Shown piece by piece: positions 7,216 through 13,894 of a stretch of 31,066 bases of DNA. The stretch's first letter is position 1, and every line of letters starts with the position of its first letter. The notes beneath the pieces are model-generated. The model did no database searches. It saw only the letters and a program-made list of their open reading frames with translations, and had not been told where the DNA came from. The stretch is from NCBI GenBank assembly GCA_964396055.1, contig CAYNDV010000045.1, forward strand, positions 1-31,066. Direction: 5' to 3'. A program made the translations under genes and the position numbers. The stretch is from CAYJPV01 sp964396055 (GTDB taxonomy: Bacteria; Acidobacteriota; Vicinamibacteria; Vicinamibacterales; JAKQTR01).

Positions 7216-8862
7216 TCACGCCGACACGGGCGCCGTGACCGTGCCCGCGAGCCGCTCGCGTTTGTGGGCCAGGGCGGCGCCCACGAAGCTCGCGAACAGG
7301 GGATGGGGACGCAGCGGCTTGGACAGGAACTCGGGATGGAACTGCACGGCCACGTACCAGGGGTGCGCGGGCAGTTCCATGATTTCGACGAACTTCCCGT
7401 CGGGCGAGCGGCCCGAGATGCGGGCGCCGTGGTCGACGAGGGTCTGTTCGTAGAGGCGGTTGAACTCGTAGCGGTGGCGGTGCCGCTCGTGGACGACCGG
7501 CGCGCCGTAGATCCGCTCGGCGAGCGATCCGGGTGCCAGTTCGCAGGCGTACTGGCCGAGGCGCATCGTCCCGCCCAGTTCGTCCACGCCGAGCAGGTCG
7601 CGCAGCTTGTAGATCACCTTGTGGTGGGCCTGCTCGTCGCACTCGGTGGAGTCGGCGCCCTCGAGGCCGCACACGTGGCGGGCGAAGTCGACGGCTGCCC
7701 ACTGGAAGCCGTAACAGATGCCGAAGAACGGGATGCCGCGCTCGCGGGCCACGCGGGCCGCCCGCATCATGCCGCGCGTGCCGCGCAGGCCGAACCCGCC
7801 CGGCACGAGGATCCCGTCGGCCCCGTCGAGCAGGCGATCGCCGTCCTCCTGCTCGAGGGCCTCGGCCTCCACCCAGTGGAACTGCACGCGGGCCTGGTGG
7901 GCGAATCCCCCGTGGTGCAGCGCCTCGTTGAGGCTCTTGTAGGAGTCCTCCAGCTCCACGTACTTGCCGACGACGTGGATGCTGATGTCGTGGGCGGGGC
8001 TCTTGATGCGCCGGACCAGCGTGTCCCAGGGCGTGAGATCCGGCTCCGTGTAGGGGAGGTGCAGGTACTTCAGGATGATGCGGTCCAGGCCCTCCGCGGC
8101 CAGCACCAGCGGCACCTCGTAGATCGTCTCGACGTCCTTCGCCGTGATGACGGCCTCCTCGCCGACGTCGCAGAACAGCGCGATCTTGCGCTTGATGTCC
8201 GGCGGCAGGTACCGGTCGGTGCGGCAGAGCAGGACGTCGGGCTGGATGCCCATCGACCGCAGGTCGCGGACGCTGTGCTGGGTCGGCTTCGTCTTCAGCT
8301 CGCCGGCCGTGCCGATGAAGGGCACCAGCGTCAGGTGGATGTAGAGCGTGTTCTCGCGGCCCACGTCCTGGCGCAGCTGGCGGATGGCCTCCAGGAACGG
8401 CTGGCTCTCGATGTCGCCCACCGTGCCGCCGATTTCCACGATCACCACGTCGACGTCCCGGGCCACGCCCAGGATGCACTGCTTGATCTCGTTGGTGATG
8501 TGGGGGATCACCTGGATGGTGCGGCCGAGGTAGTCGCCGCGGCGCTCTTTCTGGATGACCGAGAGGTACACCCGGCCCGTCGTCCAGTTGTGGTTGCGGG
8601 TGGTCCGGGTGTTCGTGAACCGTTCGTAGTGGCCGAGGTCCAGGTCCGTTTCCGCCCCGTCGTCGGTGACAAAGACCTCGCCGTGCTGGTACGGGCTCAT
8701 CGTGCCGGGATCCACGTTGATGTACGGGTCCAGCTTCTGCATCGTCACGCGGTACCCGTGGCATTCCAGCAGAGCCCCGAGCGATGCAGCCGCCAGCCCC
8801 TTGCCCAGCGACGACACGACGCCGCCCGTCACGAAGATGTACTTCACCGGCTTCTGTTCCAT
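7216..8862 (-). CDS. pyrG: CTP synthase (glutamine-hydrolysing)
   Basis: PyrG makes CTP from UTP, ATP and glutamine; CTP is the second substrate of the neighbouring KdsB. The 548-residue length is normal. The N-terminal synthase domain (about residues 1-265) has TGGVVSSLGKGL, KLDPYINVDPGTMSP and NEIKQC. The glutaminase domain (about 290-535) has GKYVELEDSYKSLNEAL, the nucleophile Cys in FFGICYGFQ, and the His/Glu pair in VQFHPEF. The nucleophile motif reads YGFQ where most family members have LGMQ; the Cys and flanking Gly are kept. The ATG at 8862 gives the standard KYIFVTGGVVSS start and overlaps the 3' end of kdsB by 19 bases. Confidence 0.96.
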   Translation of the reverse strand: MEQKPVKYIFVTGGVVSSLGKGLAAASLGALLECHGYRVTMQKLDPYINVDPGTMSPYQHGEVFVTDDGAETDLDLGHYERFTNTRTTRNHNWTTGRVYLSVIQKERRGDYLGRTIQVIPHITNEIKQCILGVARDVDVVIVEIGGTVGDIESQPFLEAIRQLRQDVGRENTLYIHLTLVPFIGTAGELKTKPTQHSVRDLRSMGIQPDVLLCRTDRYLPPDIKRKIALFCDVGEEAVITAKDVETIYEVPLVLAAEGLDRIILKYLHLPYTEPDLTPWDTLVRRIKSPAHDISIHVVGKYVELEDSYKSLNEALHHGGFAHQARVQFHWVEAEALEQEDGDRLLDGADGILVPGGFGLRGTRGMMRAARVARERGIPFFGICYGFQWAAVDFARHVCGLEGADSTECDEQAHHKVIYKLRDLLGVDELGGTMRLGQYACELAPGSLAERIYGAPVVHERHRHRYEFNRLYEQTLVDHGARISGRSPDGKFVEIMELPAHPWYVAVQFHPEFLSKPLRPHPLFASFVGAALAHKRERLAGTVTAPVSA

Positions 8863-9653
8863 GGCTCCATCCAGGTCAGGTGCCCGGCGGCCGCCATCCG
8901 GCGGACGCGGGCGAGGTCGTCGGGGGTGTCGACCGAGACGGAGACGTACCGCGTCTCGACGACCGTGATGCGGTAGCCGTGCTCCAGCGCCCGGAGCTGT
9001 TCGAGCGACTCGACCTGTTCAAGGGGCGTCCGCGGCAGCCTCGCCAGCGTCAGGAGGAACTCGCGCCGGTAGGCGTACACGCCCACGTGGCGGTAGACGC
9101 CACCGGCCGGACCGGCGGCGTCGCGCGGGTACGGAATCGGCGCCCGGGAGAAATACAGGGCGCGCGAGGCGCGATCGACGACCACCTTGACGACGTTGGG
9201 GTTGGGCGCCTCGGTGGCGCGGTCGAGCGGGGCGCCCAGCGTGGCCATCACCGTCGACGGATCGGCGGCGAACGGGGCCGTCAGCTGATCGAGCATCGCC
9301 GGGTCGATGGCCGGCTCGTCCCCCTGGACGTTGACGATCACGTCGCAGGCCAGCCCGGCCGCCACCTCGGCGGCGCGGTCGGTGCCGCTGGCGTGATCGG
9401 CGCGCGTCATCACGACGTCGCCGCCGAAGGCCCGCACCGCCGCTGCGATTCGCTCGTCGTCGGTGGCCACCAGCACCCGGGCGACCGACCGTGCCAGCGC
9501 CGCGCGCCGGTACACGTACTCGATCATCGGGTGGCCGGCGATATCGGCGAGAGGTTTGCCAGGGAGCCGCGTAGCGGCAAAACGGGCGGGAATGACCACG
9601 ACGGCGGTCGGGACCCTTCCGGGCGGGGCCGACCCTGCATCCACAGGGTGCAC
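8844..9653 (-). CDS. kdsB: 3-deoxy-manno-octulosonate cytidylyltransferase (CMP-Kdo synthetase)
   Basis: KdsB activates Kdo with CTP to CMP-Kdo for transfer to lipid A. The 269-residue protein shows VVVIPARFAATRLPGKPL (about residues 17-34), TDDERI, VQGDEPAI, the SRAPIPYPRD stretch and HVGVYAYRREFL, all standard for the family. The GTG at 9653 is the longest plausible start; GTG at 9644 is possible, and a start inside VVVIP would remove about 15 unconserved residues. There is no Shine-Dalgarno, but an extended -10 lies immediately upstream. It is the first gene of the kdsB-pyrG-kdsA-kdsD-lapB run. Confidence 0.93.
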   Translation of the reverse strand: MHPVDAGSAPPGRVPTAVVVIPARFAATRLPGKPLADIAGHPMIEYVYRRAALARSVARVLVATDDERIAAAVRAFGGDVVMTRADHASGTDRAAEVAAGLACDVIVNVQGDEPAIDPAMLDQLTAPFAADPSTVMATLGAPLDRATEAPNPNVVKVVVDRASRALYFSRAPIPYPRDAAGPAGGVYRHVGVYAYRREFLLTLARLPRTPLEQVESLEQLRALEHGYRITVVETRYVSVSVDTPDDLARVRRMAAAGHLTWMEPWNRSR

Positions 9654-9658
9654 GACCG

Positions 9659-9667
9659 ATCATAACA
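9659..9667 (-). promoter_or_regulatory. Extended -10 (TGTTATGAT) for kdsB, probably leaderless
   Basis: On the minus strand TG-T-TATGAT fits the extended -10 pattern TGnTATAAT with one mismatch in the hexamer. Five bases separate the hexamer from the GTG proposed as the kdsB start, so the transcript would begin at or within a base or two of the start codon. No -35 match is seen, which is tolerated by extended -10 promoters. Confidence 0.45.
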
Positions 9668-9718
9668 GGGGCCAGGGGCCAGGGGCTAGTGGCTCTGGCC
9701 CCCAGCCCTCAGCCCCTG
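9667..9718. repeat. Heptanucleotide array with inverted arms between divergent genes
   Basis: Heptamers AGGGGCC, AGGGGCC, AGGGGCT and AGTGGCT run from 9667 to 9694. AGCCCTC and AGCCCCT, in the complementary sense, occupy 9704-9717. The whole can fold into a long hairpin exactly in the spacer between the divergent kdsB and the GspC/PilP-like gene. Confidence 0.7.
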
Positions 9719-9724
9719 TAGCAT
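9719..9724 (+). promoter_or_regulatory. Possible -10 (TAGCAT) for the GspC/PilP-like gene
   Basis: TAGCAT (TAnnnT, 4 of 6 consensus positions) ends six bases before the ATG at 9731. There is no clear Shine-Dalgarno and no -35. It mirrors the arrangement at kdsA and kdsB, but alone is weak evidence. Confidence 0.25.
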
Positions 9725-9730
9725 GTCCCC

Positions 9731-10249
9731 ATGCCGACTTCCCGCGTGGTGCTCGTCGTCGCAGGCGTGGCCCTGGTGGCCGTCTGGATGGCGGCTGCGG
9801 CCGGCGCGTGCGTCGTCGGCTCCCTTCCGGCCGGGGCGTCGATGGATGTCGCGTCCGGGGCCTGGCCACCACCGGGTGGACTGCCAGTCGTGCGCGAGCC
9901 CCGGAGGCCCGCCGCGGTCGCCGCCCGGCGGAGGGACCCGTTCAGGCTGGCGGAGCTTCGGAGCCGCCAGCCGGCTGCGCCGGACCCGGCCGCCGGACAT
10001 GACCTGGCCGCGCCGGAGGCCGCGCCGGCGATTCCCGATGGCCCCGCCTTATCGCTGATCGGCGTCGCGGACAGCGACGCCGGCCCCCGCCGCGTACGCA
10101 CGGCCATCGTGTCCGGCGCCGGCGAACTGTGGCTCGCGGTGGAGGGCCAGTCGATTGCGGGGCGTTACCGGGTTGTGCGCATCCAGGACGATCGGGTCGA
10201 TCTGCACGACGCCCTCGGTGGAGGGGCACGCATCCTCCGTCTGCGGTGA
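9731..10249 (+). CDS. Small membrane-anchored protein, GspC/PilP-like
   Basis: A 172-residue protein. One hydrophobic N-terminal segment (about residues 5-30) could be an uncleaved anchor or a signal peptide. A Pro/Ala/Arg-rich linker follows (about 40-105) containing RRRDPF, the start of the periplasmic region in many PilP/GspC relatives. A compact C-terminal beta domain (about 106-172) has LSLIGVADSD, TAIVSGAGELWLAVEGQ and YRVVRIQDDRVDL, the layout of the PilP/GspC homology-region fold that links inner- and outer-membrane parts of type IV pili or type II secretion. No other secretion gene is in the window, so it may act with a distant system. The family assignment rests on pattern only. Confidence 0.6.
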   Translation: MPTSRVVLVVAGVALVAVWMAAAAGACVVGSLPAGASMDVASGAWPPPGGLPVVREPRRPAAVAARRRDPFRLAELRSRQPAAPDPAAGHDLAAPEAAPAIPDGPALSLIGVADSDAGPRRVRTAIVSGAGELWLAVEGQSIAGRYRVVRIQDDRVDLHDALGGGARILRLR

Positions 10250-10307
10250 CGGGGCGCCGATCGGCGCGTCCGCCAAGATCCCCGCGTGCCGCCGCTCGGG
10301 CCTGCGT

Positions 10308-10313
10308 TATAAT
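10308..10313 (+). promoter_or_regulatory. -10 box TATAAT upstream of mdh
   Basis: A consensus TATAAT, preceded by an extra T, lies in the 179-base gap before mdh. No good -35 is seen 16-18 bases upstream. Transcription from about 10319 would give a 110-base GC-rich 5' leader ending in the AGGGAGGA ribosome site at 10413-10420. I see no recognisable riboswitch in this leader. Confidence 0.5.
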
Positions 10314-10428
10314 CCTCCGCACTGCGGCGATCGGTCCGGTACGCGAGCCGGTGCGCGCTGCGGTGGCTGTCATCTTTCACGTCGTGACGGCGGGCGGCCC
10401 CCGGCCCCCGCCAGGGAGGACTCATCTC

Positions 10429-11379
10429 ATGCTCAAGAAGATCGGTCTGATTGGCGGCGGCAACATCGGCGGCGTGCTGGCGCAGGAGGTGTTCCAGCGG
10501 AAGCTGGCGCGCACGGTGGCCCTCGTCGACGTGAAGGGGCCCGACGTGGCCAAGGGCAAGTGCCTCGACATTGCCCAGGGCACGCCCATCATCGGCAGCG
10601 ACGTCCGGTACGAGGCCTCCAAGACGTACGAAGTCCTGCAGGACGCCGACCTCATCGTCAACACCGCCGGCGTGCCGCGCACCGTGCGGCCGGACGGGAC
10701 CTTTCCGAGCCGTGAAGAACTGCTCGCCGTGAACCTGCAGATCACCGACGCGGTGGCAGGGGCGATCCAGCAGTACTGCCCCAACGCCCTGGTCATCTCC
10801 ATCGCGAATCCGCTGGACGCCATCGTCTACCGGCTGTTCCAGAAGATGCACCCGCCGAAGCACCGGCTGATGGGCATGGCGGGCGCCCTCGACTCGGCGC
10901 GTTACCGGTACTTCGTGGCGCAGGCGGCCGGCGTGTCCGTGGACAACGTCGAGGCGCTCGTGCTGGGCGGCCACGGCGATGACATGGTGCCGGTGCGCAG
11001 CTGCTGCCGCATTGCGGGCATGCCCGTCGAGAAGTTCCTCGACGAGGCGACCCTGGCCGCCATCGAGGCGCGCACCCGCAAGGCGGGCGGCGAGATCGTG
11101 GGCCTGATCGGCGTGTCGGCGTTCTGGTCGCCGGCCCTCGCGGCCATCGAGATGGTGGAGGCGGTGGTCTACGACAAGAAGAAGATCATTGCGTCGTGCG
11201 TGCTGCTCGAAGGCGAGTACGGCGTCAACGGCCTGTTTGTCGGCGTGCCGGCCGTCATCGGCGCCAACGGCATCGAGCGGATTATCGAAGTGGACCTGAG
11301 CGATACCGAGAAGGCCGCGTTTGCCAAGTCCATCGCCGCCGTCAAGAAGACGACAGACGAGGTCATCGCCGCGAAGTGA
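10429..11379 (+). CDS. mdh: Malate dehydrogenase (LDH-like type) with an enlarged specificity loop
   Basis: NAD-dependent 2-hydroxyacid dehydrogenase of the LDH/MDH superfamily, 316 residues, expected to oxidise malate to oxaloacetate in the TCA cycle. GLIGGGNIGG binds NAD and the acidic end of the second strand is VDV. Catalytic residues are kept: Arg84 in AGVPR, Arg95 in SREELL, Asp of NPLDAI, Arg in LDSARYR, and His in GGHGDDMVP. The active-site loop reads TVRPDGTFP (residues 85-93) where typical family members have KPGM, a 5-residue insertion, so substrate range could differ. The ATG at 10429 has AGGGAGGA 8 bases upstream. It stands alone between its own TATAAT and a 12-bp hairpin at 11386-11419. 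Confidence 0.88.
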   Translation: MLKKIGLIGGGNIGGVLAQEVFQRKLARTVALVDVKGPDVAKGKCLDIAQGTPIIGSDVRYEASKTYEVLQDADLIVNTAGVPRTVRPDGTFPSREELLAVNLQITDAVAGAIQQYCPNALVISIANPLDAIVYRLFQKMHPPKHRLMGMAGALDSARYRYFVAQAAGVSVDNVEALVLGGHGDDMVPVRSCCRIAGMPVEKFLDEATLAAIEARTRKAGGEIVGLIGVSAFWSPALAAIEMVEAVVYDKKKIIASCVLLEGEYGVNGLFVGVPAVIGANGIERIIEVDLSDTEKAAFAKSIAAVKKTTDEVIAAK

Positions 11380-11385
11380 CCGGGC

Positions 11386-11419
11386 GTCGCCGCGCTGCCG
11401 TGCTTGACAGCGCGGCGAC
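11386..11419 (+). terminator. 12-bp hairpin downstream of mdh, overlapping the lysC promoter
   Basis: GTCGCCGCGCTG at 11386-11397 pairs perfectly with CAGCGCGGCGAC at 11408-11419 around a 10-base loop, starting 6 bases after the mdh stop. No T-tract follows, so it is either an mRNA-end stabiliser, a rho-assisted stop, or an operator. The lysC -35 hexamer (11404-11409) lies across the loop and the base of the right arm. Confidence 0.5.
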
Positions 11420-11433
11420 CTCGCCCGTATAGT
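11404..11433 (+). promoter_or_regulatory. Strong sigma-70-type promoter for the lysC leader
   Basis: A perfect TTGACA at 11404-11409 and TATAGT at 11428-11433 are separated by 18 bases. This predicts a start near 11440. It is the best -35/-10 pair in the window and faces the lysine operon; no other promoter is visible before the lysC ATG at 11745. Confidence 0.75.
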
Positions 11434-11442
11434 CGCCACAAC

Positions 11443-11523
11443 GTGCTGCCGACCATCACCGACACTCGAAAGCGGACCGAGCGAAAGCGGGCCCGACGTG
11501 TCGGTGGGGGCAGAGACCTGTAG
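11443..11523 (+). CDS. Possible 26-residue leader peptide, Lys/Arg-rich
   Basis: A GTG three bases after the predicted transcription start opens a 26-codon frame ending at TAG 11521-11523. The peptide begins MLPTITDTRKRTERKRARR and holds two Lys (AAG at 11470 and 11485) and eight Arg. There is no Shine-Dalgarno, so it would have to be leaderless. A ribosome paused at either Lys codon would cover the 5' arm of hairpin 1 and leave 11500-11508 free for the antiterminator; one finishing at the stop would leave the terminator free to form. This fits classical attenuation, but Lys codons are few and a 26-codon open frame arises easily at this GC content. Confidence 0.3.
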   Translation: MLPTITDTRKRTERKRARRVGGGRDL

Positions 11524-11555
11524 CGCGCACCAGCAGTTTCCGGTACAGACTCATC

Positions 11556-11589
11556 AACCCGCCGGCCCGGACAGGGCGGCGGGTTTTTT
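11556..11589 (+). terminator. Rho-independent terminator in the lysC leader
   Basis: AACCCGCCGGCCC (11556-11568) pairs with GGGCGGCGGGTT (11574-11585) around a 5-base loop with one bulged G, followed directly by a T6 run (11584-11589). It lies 155 bases before the lysC ATG, inside the leader, where an intrinsic terminator would block expression of the whole operon unless bypassed. Confidence 0.85.
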
Positions 11590-11744
11590 CGTGCCCGCCG
11601 CTCCACCCGGATCGTGCAGAGAGCGAGGGCCGTCGCCGTGTCGTTCCCCTGTCACGCAGCCTCTCCCGGCCACCATCGGCCGCGCGGCCCGGCCAGCGCC
11701 CGCCGCCGCGACGCCCGCCCGCCGGCGCCGGGACGGAGGCCGTC

Positions 11745-13136
11745 ATGATCGTCGCGAAGTTCGGCGGCACCTCGGTGGCCACCGCCGACGCCATCCGGCG
11801 CCTGGTCCGCATCGTGACGGACCGGCCGGATGTGCGGGTCGTGGTCGTCTCGGCACTGGCGGGGGTGACGGACGGGCTGGTGGCCGTCGCGGACGCCGCG
11901 GACGCCGGCCGGATTGGCGAGGCACACGCCCGCGCCGAGGCGTTGTGGTGGCGCCACCGCGACCTCATCGCTGAACTGGGCATCGCCGCCGACGTGACGG
12001 CGGATCTCGACCGTACGGCACACGAGGTGAGCCGGTGCACGGAGGCGACGCCTGCGACGCCCGGGGCCCGGCTGGCGCGCCGTGACGAACTGCTCGCGGC
12101 GGGCGAGTTGATCAGCAGTCGGTTGATCGCGGCGGCGTTCCGGGCTGCCGGCACCGACGCGGCATGGGTGGACGCCAGGCGCGGCATCGTGACCGATGCC
12201 GACCATACGCGCGCCGTGCCTGACAGGGCGGCGACCCGCGAGCGCCTGCGCAACTGTCTGCAGCCGCACCTCACAGCCGGCCGGCTGGCGGTGCTCGGCG
12301 GCTTCGTCGGCGCCGCGCCCGGCGGGGCCACCACGACGCTGGGGCGGGGAGGATCCGACTACTCCGCGGCTCTCGTCGGGGCGGCTCTGGAGGCGTCGGC
12401 GATCGACATCTGGACCGACGTGGACGGCATGCTGTCCGCCGATCCGCGCCTGGTGCCCGAGGCCCGGCTGGTGCCGGAACTGTCCTTCGCCGAAGCGTCG
12501 GAACTCGCCTACTTCGGCGCGAAGGTGCTCCACCCGAGCACGATCCTGCCAGCCATGGCGCGGAGCATCCCCGTGCGGATCCTGAACTCGCGTCGGCCGG
12601 ACGGCGCCGGGACCCGTATCACGGCCCGCGCGGCCCCCGGCCCCGGGCCCCTGCGGGCGCTCGCGTGCAAGCGCGACATCACCGTCGTGCACATCACCTC
12701 CACGCGGATGCTGATGGCGCACGGCTTCCTGCGCCGCGTCTTCGAGGTGTTCGATCGCCACCGGACCGTCGTGGATGTCGTCACCACGTCCGAAGTCAGC
12801 GTGTCGGTGACGGTCGACGATGCCCGCGCGCTGGAGCCGATCGTGGCCGACCTCCAGCCGTTCGCGGAGGTGACGACGGCGGGCGGCCTGGCGCTGCTGT
12901 GCGCCGTCGGCGAACAACTGCGGGAACGGCACCACCTCTGTGCCGAGGTGCTCGACGGGCTGGGCGGGTTGCCGGTGGCGATGGTGTCGCAATCGGCGTC
13001 GCGCCAGAACCTCACCTTCGTGGTGGCGGGCGCCGACCTCCCGGCGGCCATGGCTCGCCTGCACGACAGGTTCTTCGGCGCGGCGAGCGGGACCGCCGAC
13101 GCGATGCCGGGTCCCGTCGCGGAGAGGTGCGCATGA
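11745..13136 (+). CDS. lysC: Aspartokinase, LysC (AKIII)-like
   Basis: Phosphorylates aspartate to aspartyl-phosphate, the entry step to lysine/diaminopimelate, threonine and methionine. The 463-residue protein matches the monofunctional AKIII length. The kinase domain (about residues 1-290) has KFGGTSVATA at the start, GRGGSDYSA and WTDVDGMLSADPR. Two ACT domains follow (about 305-445) with the ITVVHITSTRML segment typical of lysine-inhibited AKIII, so feedback by lysine is likely but not proven. The ATG at 11745 has GGAGG about 5 bases upstream. It is the first gene of a tightly packed lysine operon and overlaps dapB by 4 bases (ATGA). Transcription must pass the leader terminator at 11556-11589. 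Confidence 0.93.
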   Translation: MIVAKFGGTSVATADAIRRLVRIVTDRPDVRVVVVSALAGVTDGLVAVADAADAGRIGEAHARAEALWWRHRDLIAELGIAADVTADLDRTAHEVSRCTEATPATPGARLARRDELLAAGELISSRLIAAAFRAAGTDAAWVDARRGIVTDADHTRAVPDRAATRERLRNCLQPHLTAGRLAVLGGFVGAAPGGATTTLGRGGSDYSAALVGAALEASAIDIWTDVDGMLSADPRLVPEARLVPELSFAEASELAYFGAKVLHPSTILPAMARSIPVRILNSRRPDGAGTRITARAAPGPGPLRALACKRDITVVHITSTRMLMAHGFLRRVFEVFDRHRTVVDVVTTSEVSVSVTVDDARALEPIVADLQPFAEVTTAGGLALLCAVGEQLRERHHLCAEVLDGLGGLPVAMVSQSASRQNLTFVVAGADLPAAMARLHDRFFGAASGTADAMPGPVAERCA

Positions 13137-13894
13137 CCGCGGCGCTGCCGCGCCTGCGGCTCCTGCTCGTCGGGTACGGCCGCCTCGGCCGCCTGCTGGA
13201 CGCCTCGAGTGAGGCCCGCGGGTTCGACGTGGTCGGCCGACTCGATGCCGCGAACAACGCCGACGGCGCCGGGCTGGCGGCGTTCCTCCCCGGGTCCGTC
13301 GATGTCGCCGTCGACTTCTCGACCGGCCCGGCGCTCGTAGCCAACTTTCCTCGTCTCGCGGCCCTCGGGGCCGGCCTCGTGATTGGCACCACGGGCTGGC
13401 AGGCTGACGAACCGCGCCTGCGCGCGACGGCTGCCGCGGCCGGCGTCGGGGTCGTGGCCGCCCCGAACTTCTCGGTGGGCCTCGTGCTGTTCCAGGATCT
13501 GGTGGCGGCATCGGCGGGGCTGTTCGGCGCGCGGGACGACTACGGCGCCTGGATCCACGAGACCCACCACGCTGCCAAGCGCGATGCGCCGTCGGGCACC
13601 GCCCTCCTGTTGCGGGCGACGATGGCGCAGGCCGGCTACCCGCGGCCGATCGACGTCGCCGCCAGCAGGGCCGGGTACGTCCCCGGCACGCACACCGTGG
13701 CCTTCGACGGCCCGAGCGAGACCGTGACGCTCACGCACACGGTCCGCGACCGATCCACTTTCGCGCACGGCGCCCTGGCTGCGGCCCGCTGGATCCACGG
13801 CCGCCACGGCTGGTTCGGCATGCGCGACGTCCTGGGGCTCTCGTCCGCCCCGTCCGCGATGCCCACGAGACCCGAGACAGGAGACCCCCGATGA
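13133..13894 (+). CDS. dapB: 4-hydroxy-tetrahydrodipicolinate reductase
   Basis: DapB reduces 4-hydroxy-tetrahydrodipicolinate with NAD(P)H, the step after DapA. The 253-residue protein opens with the nucleotide-binding LLVGYGRLGRLL. It then shows VDFSTGPAL, IGTTGW, and APNFSVGLVLF, and the catalytic segment ETHHAAKRDAPSGTALLL with the His-His and Lys of the active site (about residues 143-160). GYGRLG replaces the GAxGRMG found in the E. coli form and the protein is about 20 residues shorter, as in the compact DapB seen in several non-proteobacterial phyla. ATG 13133 overlaps the lysC stop, with GGAGAGG upstream; the stop overlaps the dapA ATG in the same manner. Confidence 0.92.
   Translation: MTAALPRLRLLLVGYGRLGRLLDASSEARGFDVVGRLDAANNADGAGLAAFLPGSVDVAVDFSTGPALVANFPRLAALGAGLVIGTTGWQADEPRLRATAAAAGVGVVAAPNFSVGLVLFQDLVAASAGLFGARDDYGAWIHETHHAAKRDAPSGTALLLRATMAQAGYPRPIDVAASRAGYVPGTHTVAFDGPSETVTLTHTVRDRSTFAHGALAAARWIHGRHGWFGMRDVLGLSSAPSAMPTRPETGDPR

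Larger units (their letters stand above)
11440..11590 (+). ncRNA. Structured lysC leader RNA with attenuator architecture (unclassified)
   Basis: About 150 nt between promoter and terminator. Hairpin 1 pairs CACCGACAC (11457-11465) with GTGTCGGTG (11498-11506), extended below by CTGCC (11446-11450) with GGCAG (11509-11513). A small GCGAAAGC hairpin lies inside the loop. CTGTA (11518-11522) can pair with TACAG (11544-11548). The 3' arm of hairpin 1 can instead pair with the terminator's 5' arm: GTCGGTGGG (11500-11508) with CCCGCCGGC (11558-11566), 9 bp including two G-U pairs. Hairpin 1 and terminator are thus exclusive with this antiterminator. I do not see the conserved core of the lysine (L-box), SAM, glycine or c-di-GMP riboswitches. 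It could also be a free sRNA, but with no second promoter before lysC, regulated read-through is more likely. Confidence 0.6.

Noticed and set aside
11440..11590. Lysine riboswitch, 4.5S SRP RNA, 6S RNA or glycine/c-di-GMP riboswitch in the lysC leader
   Set aside because: The conserved cores of these RNAs as I know them are not found; only generic GNRA-type hairpins are present. A covariance-model search would decide.
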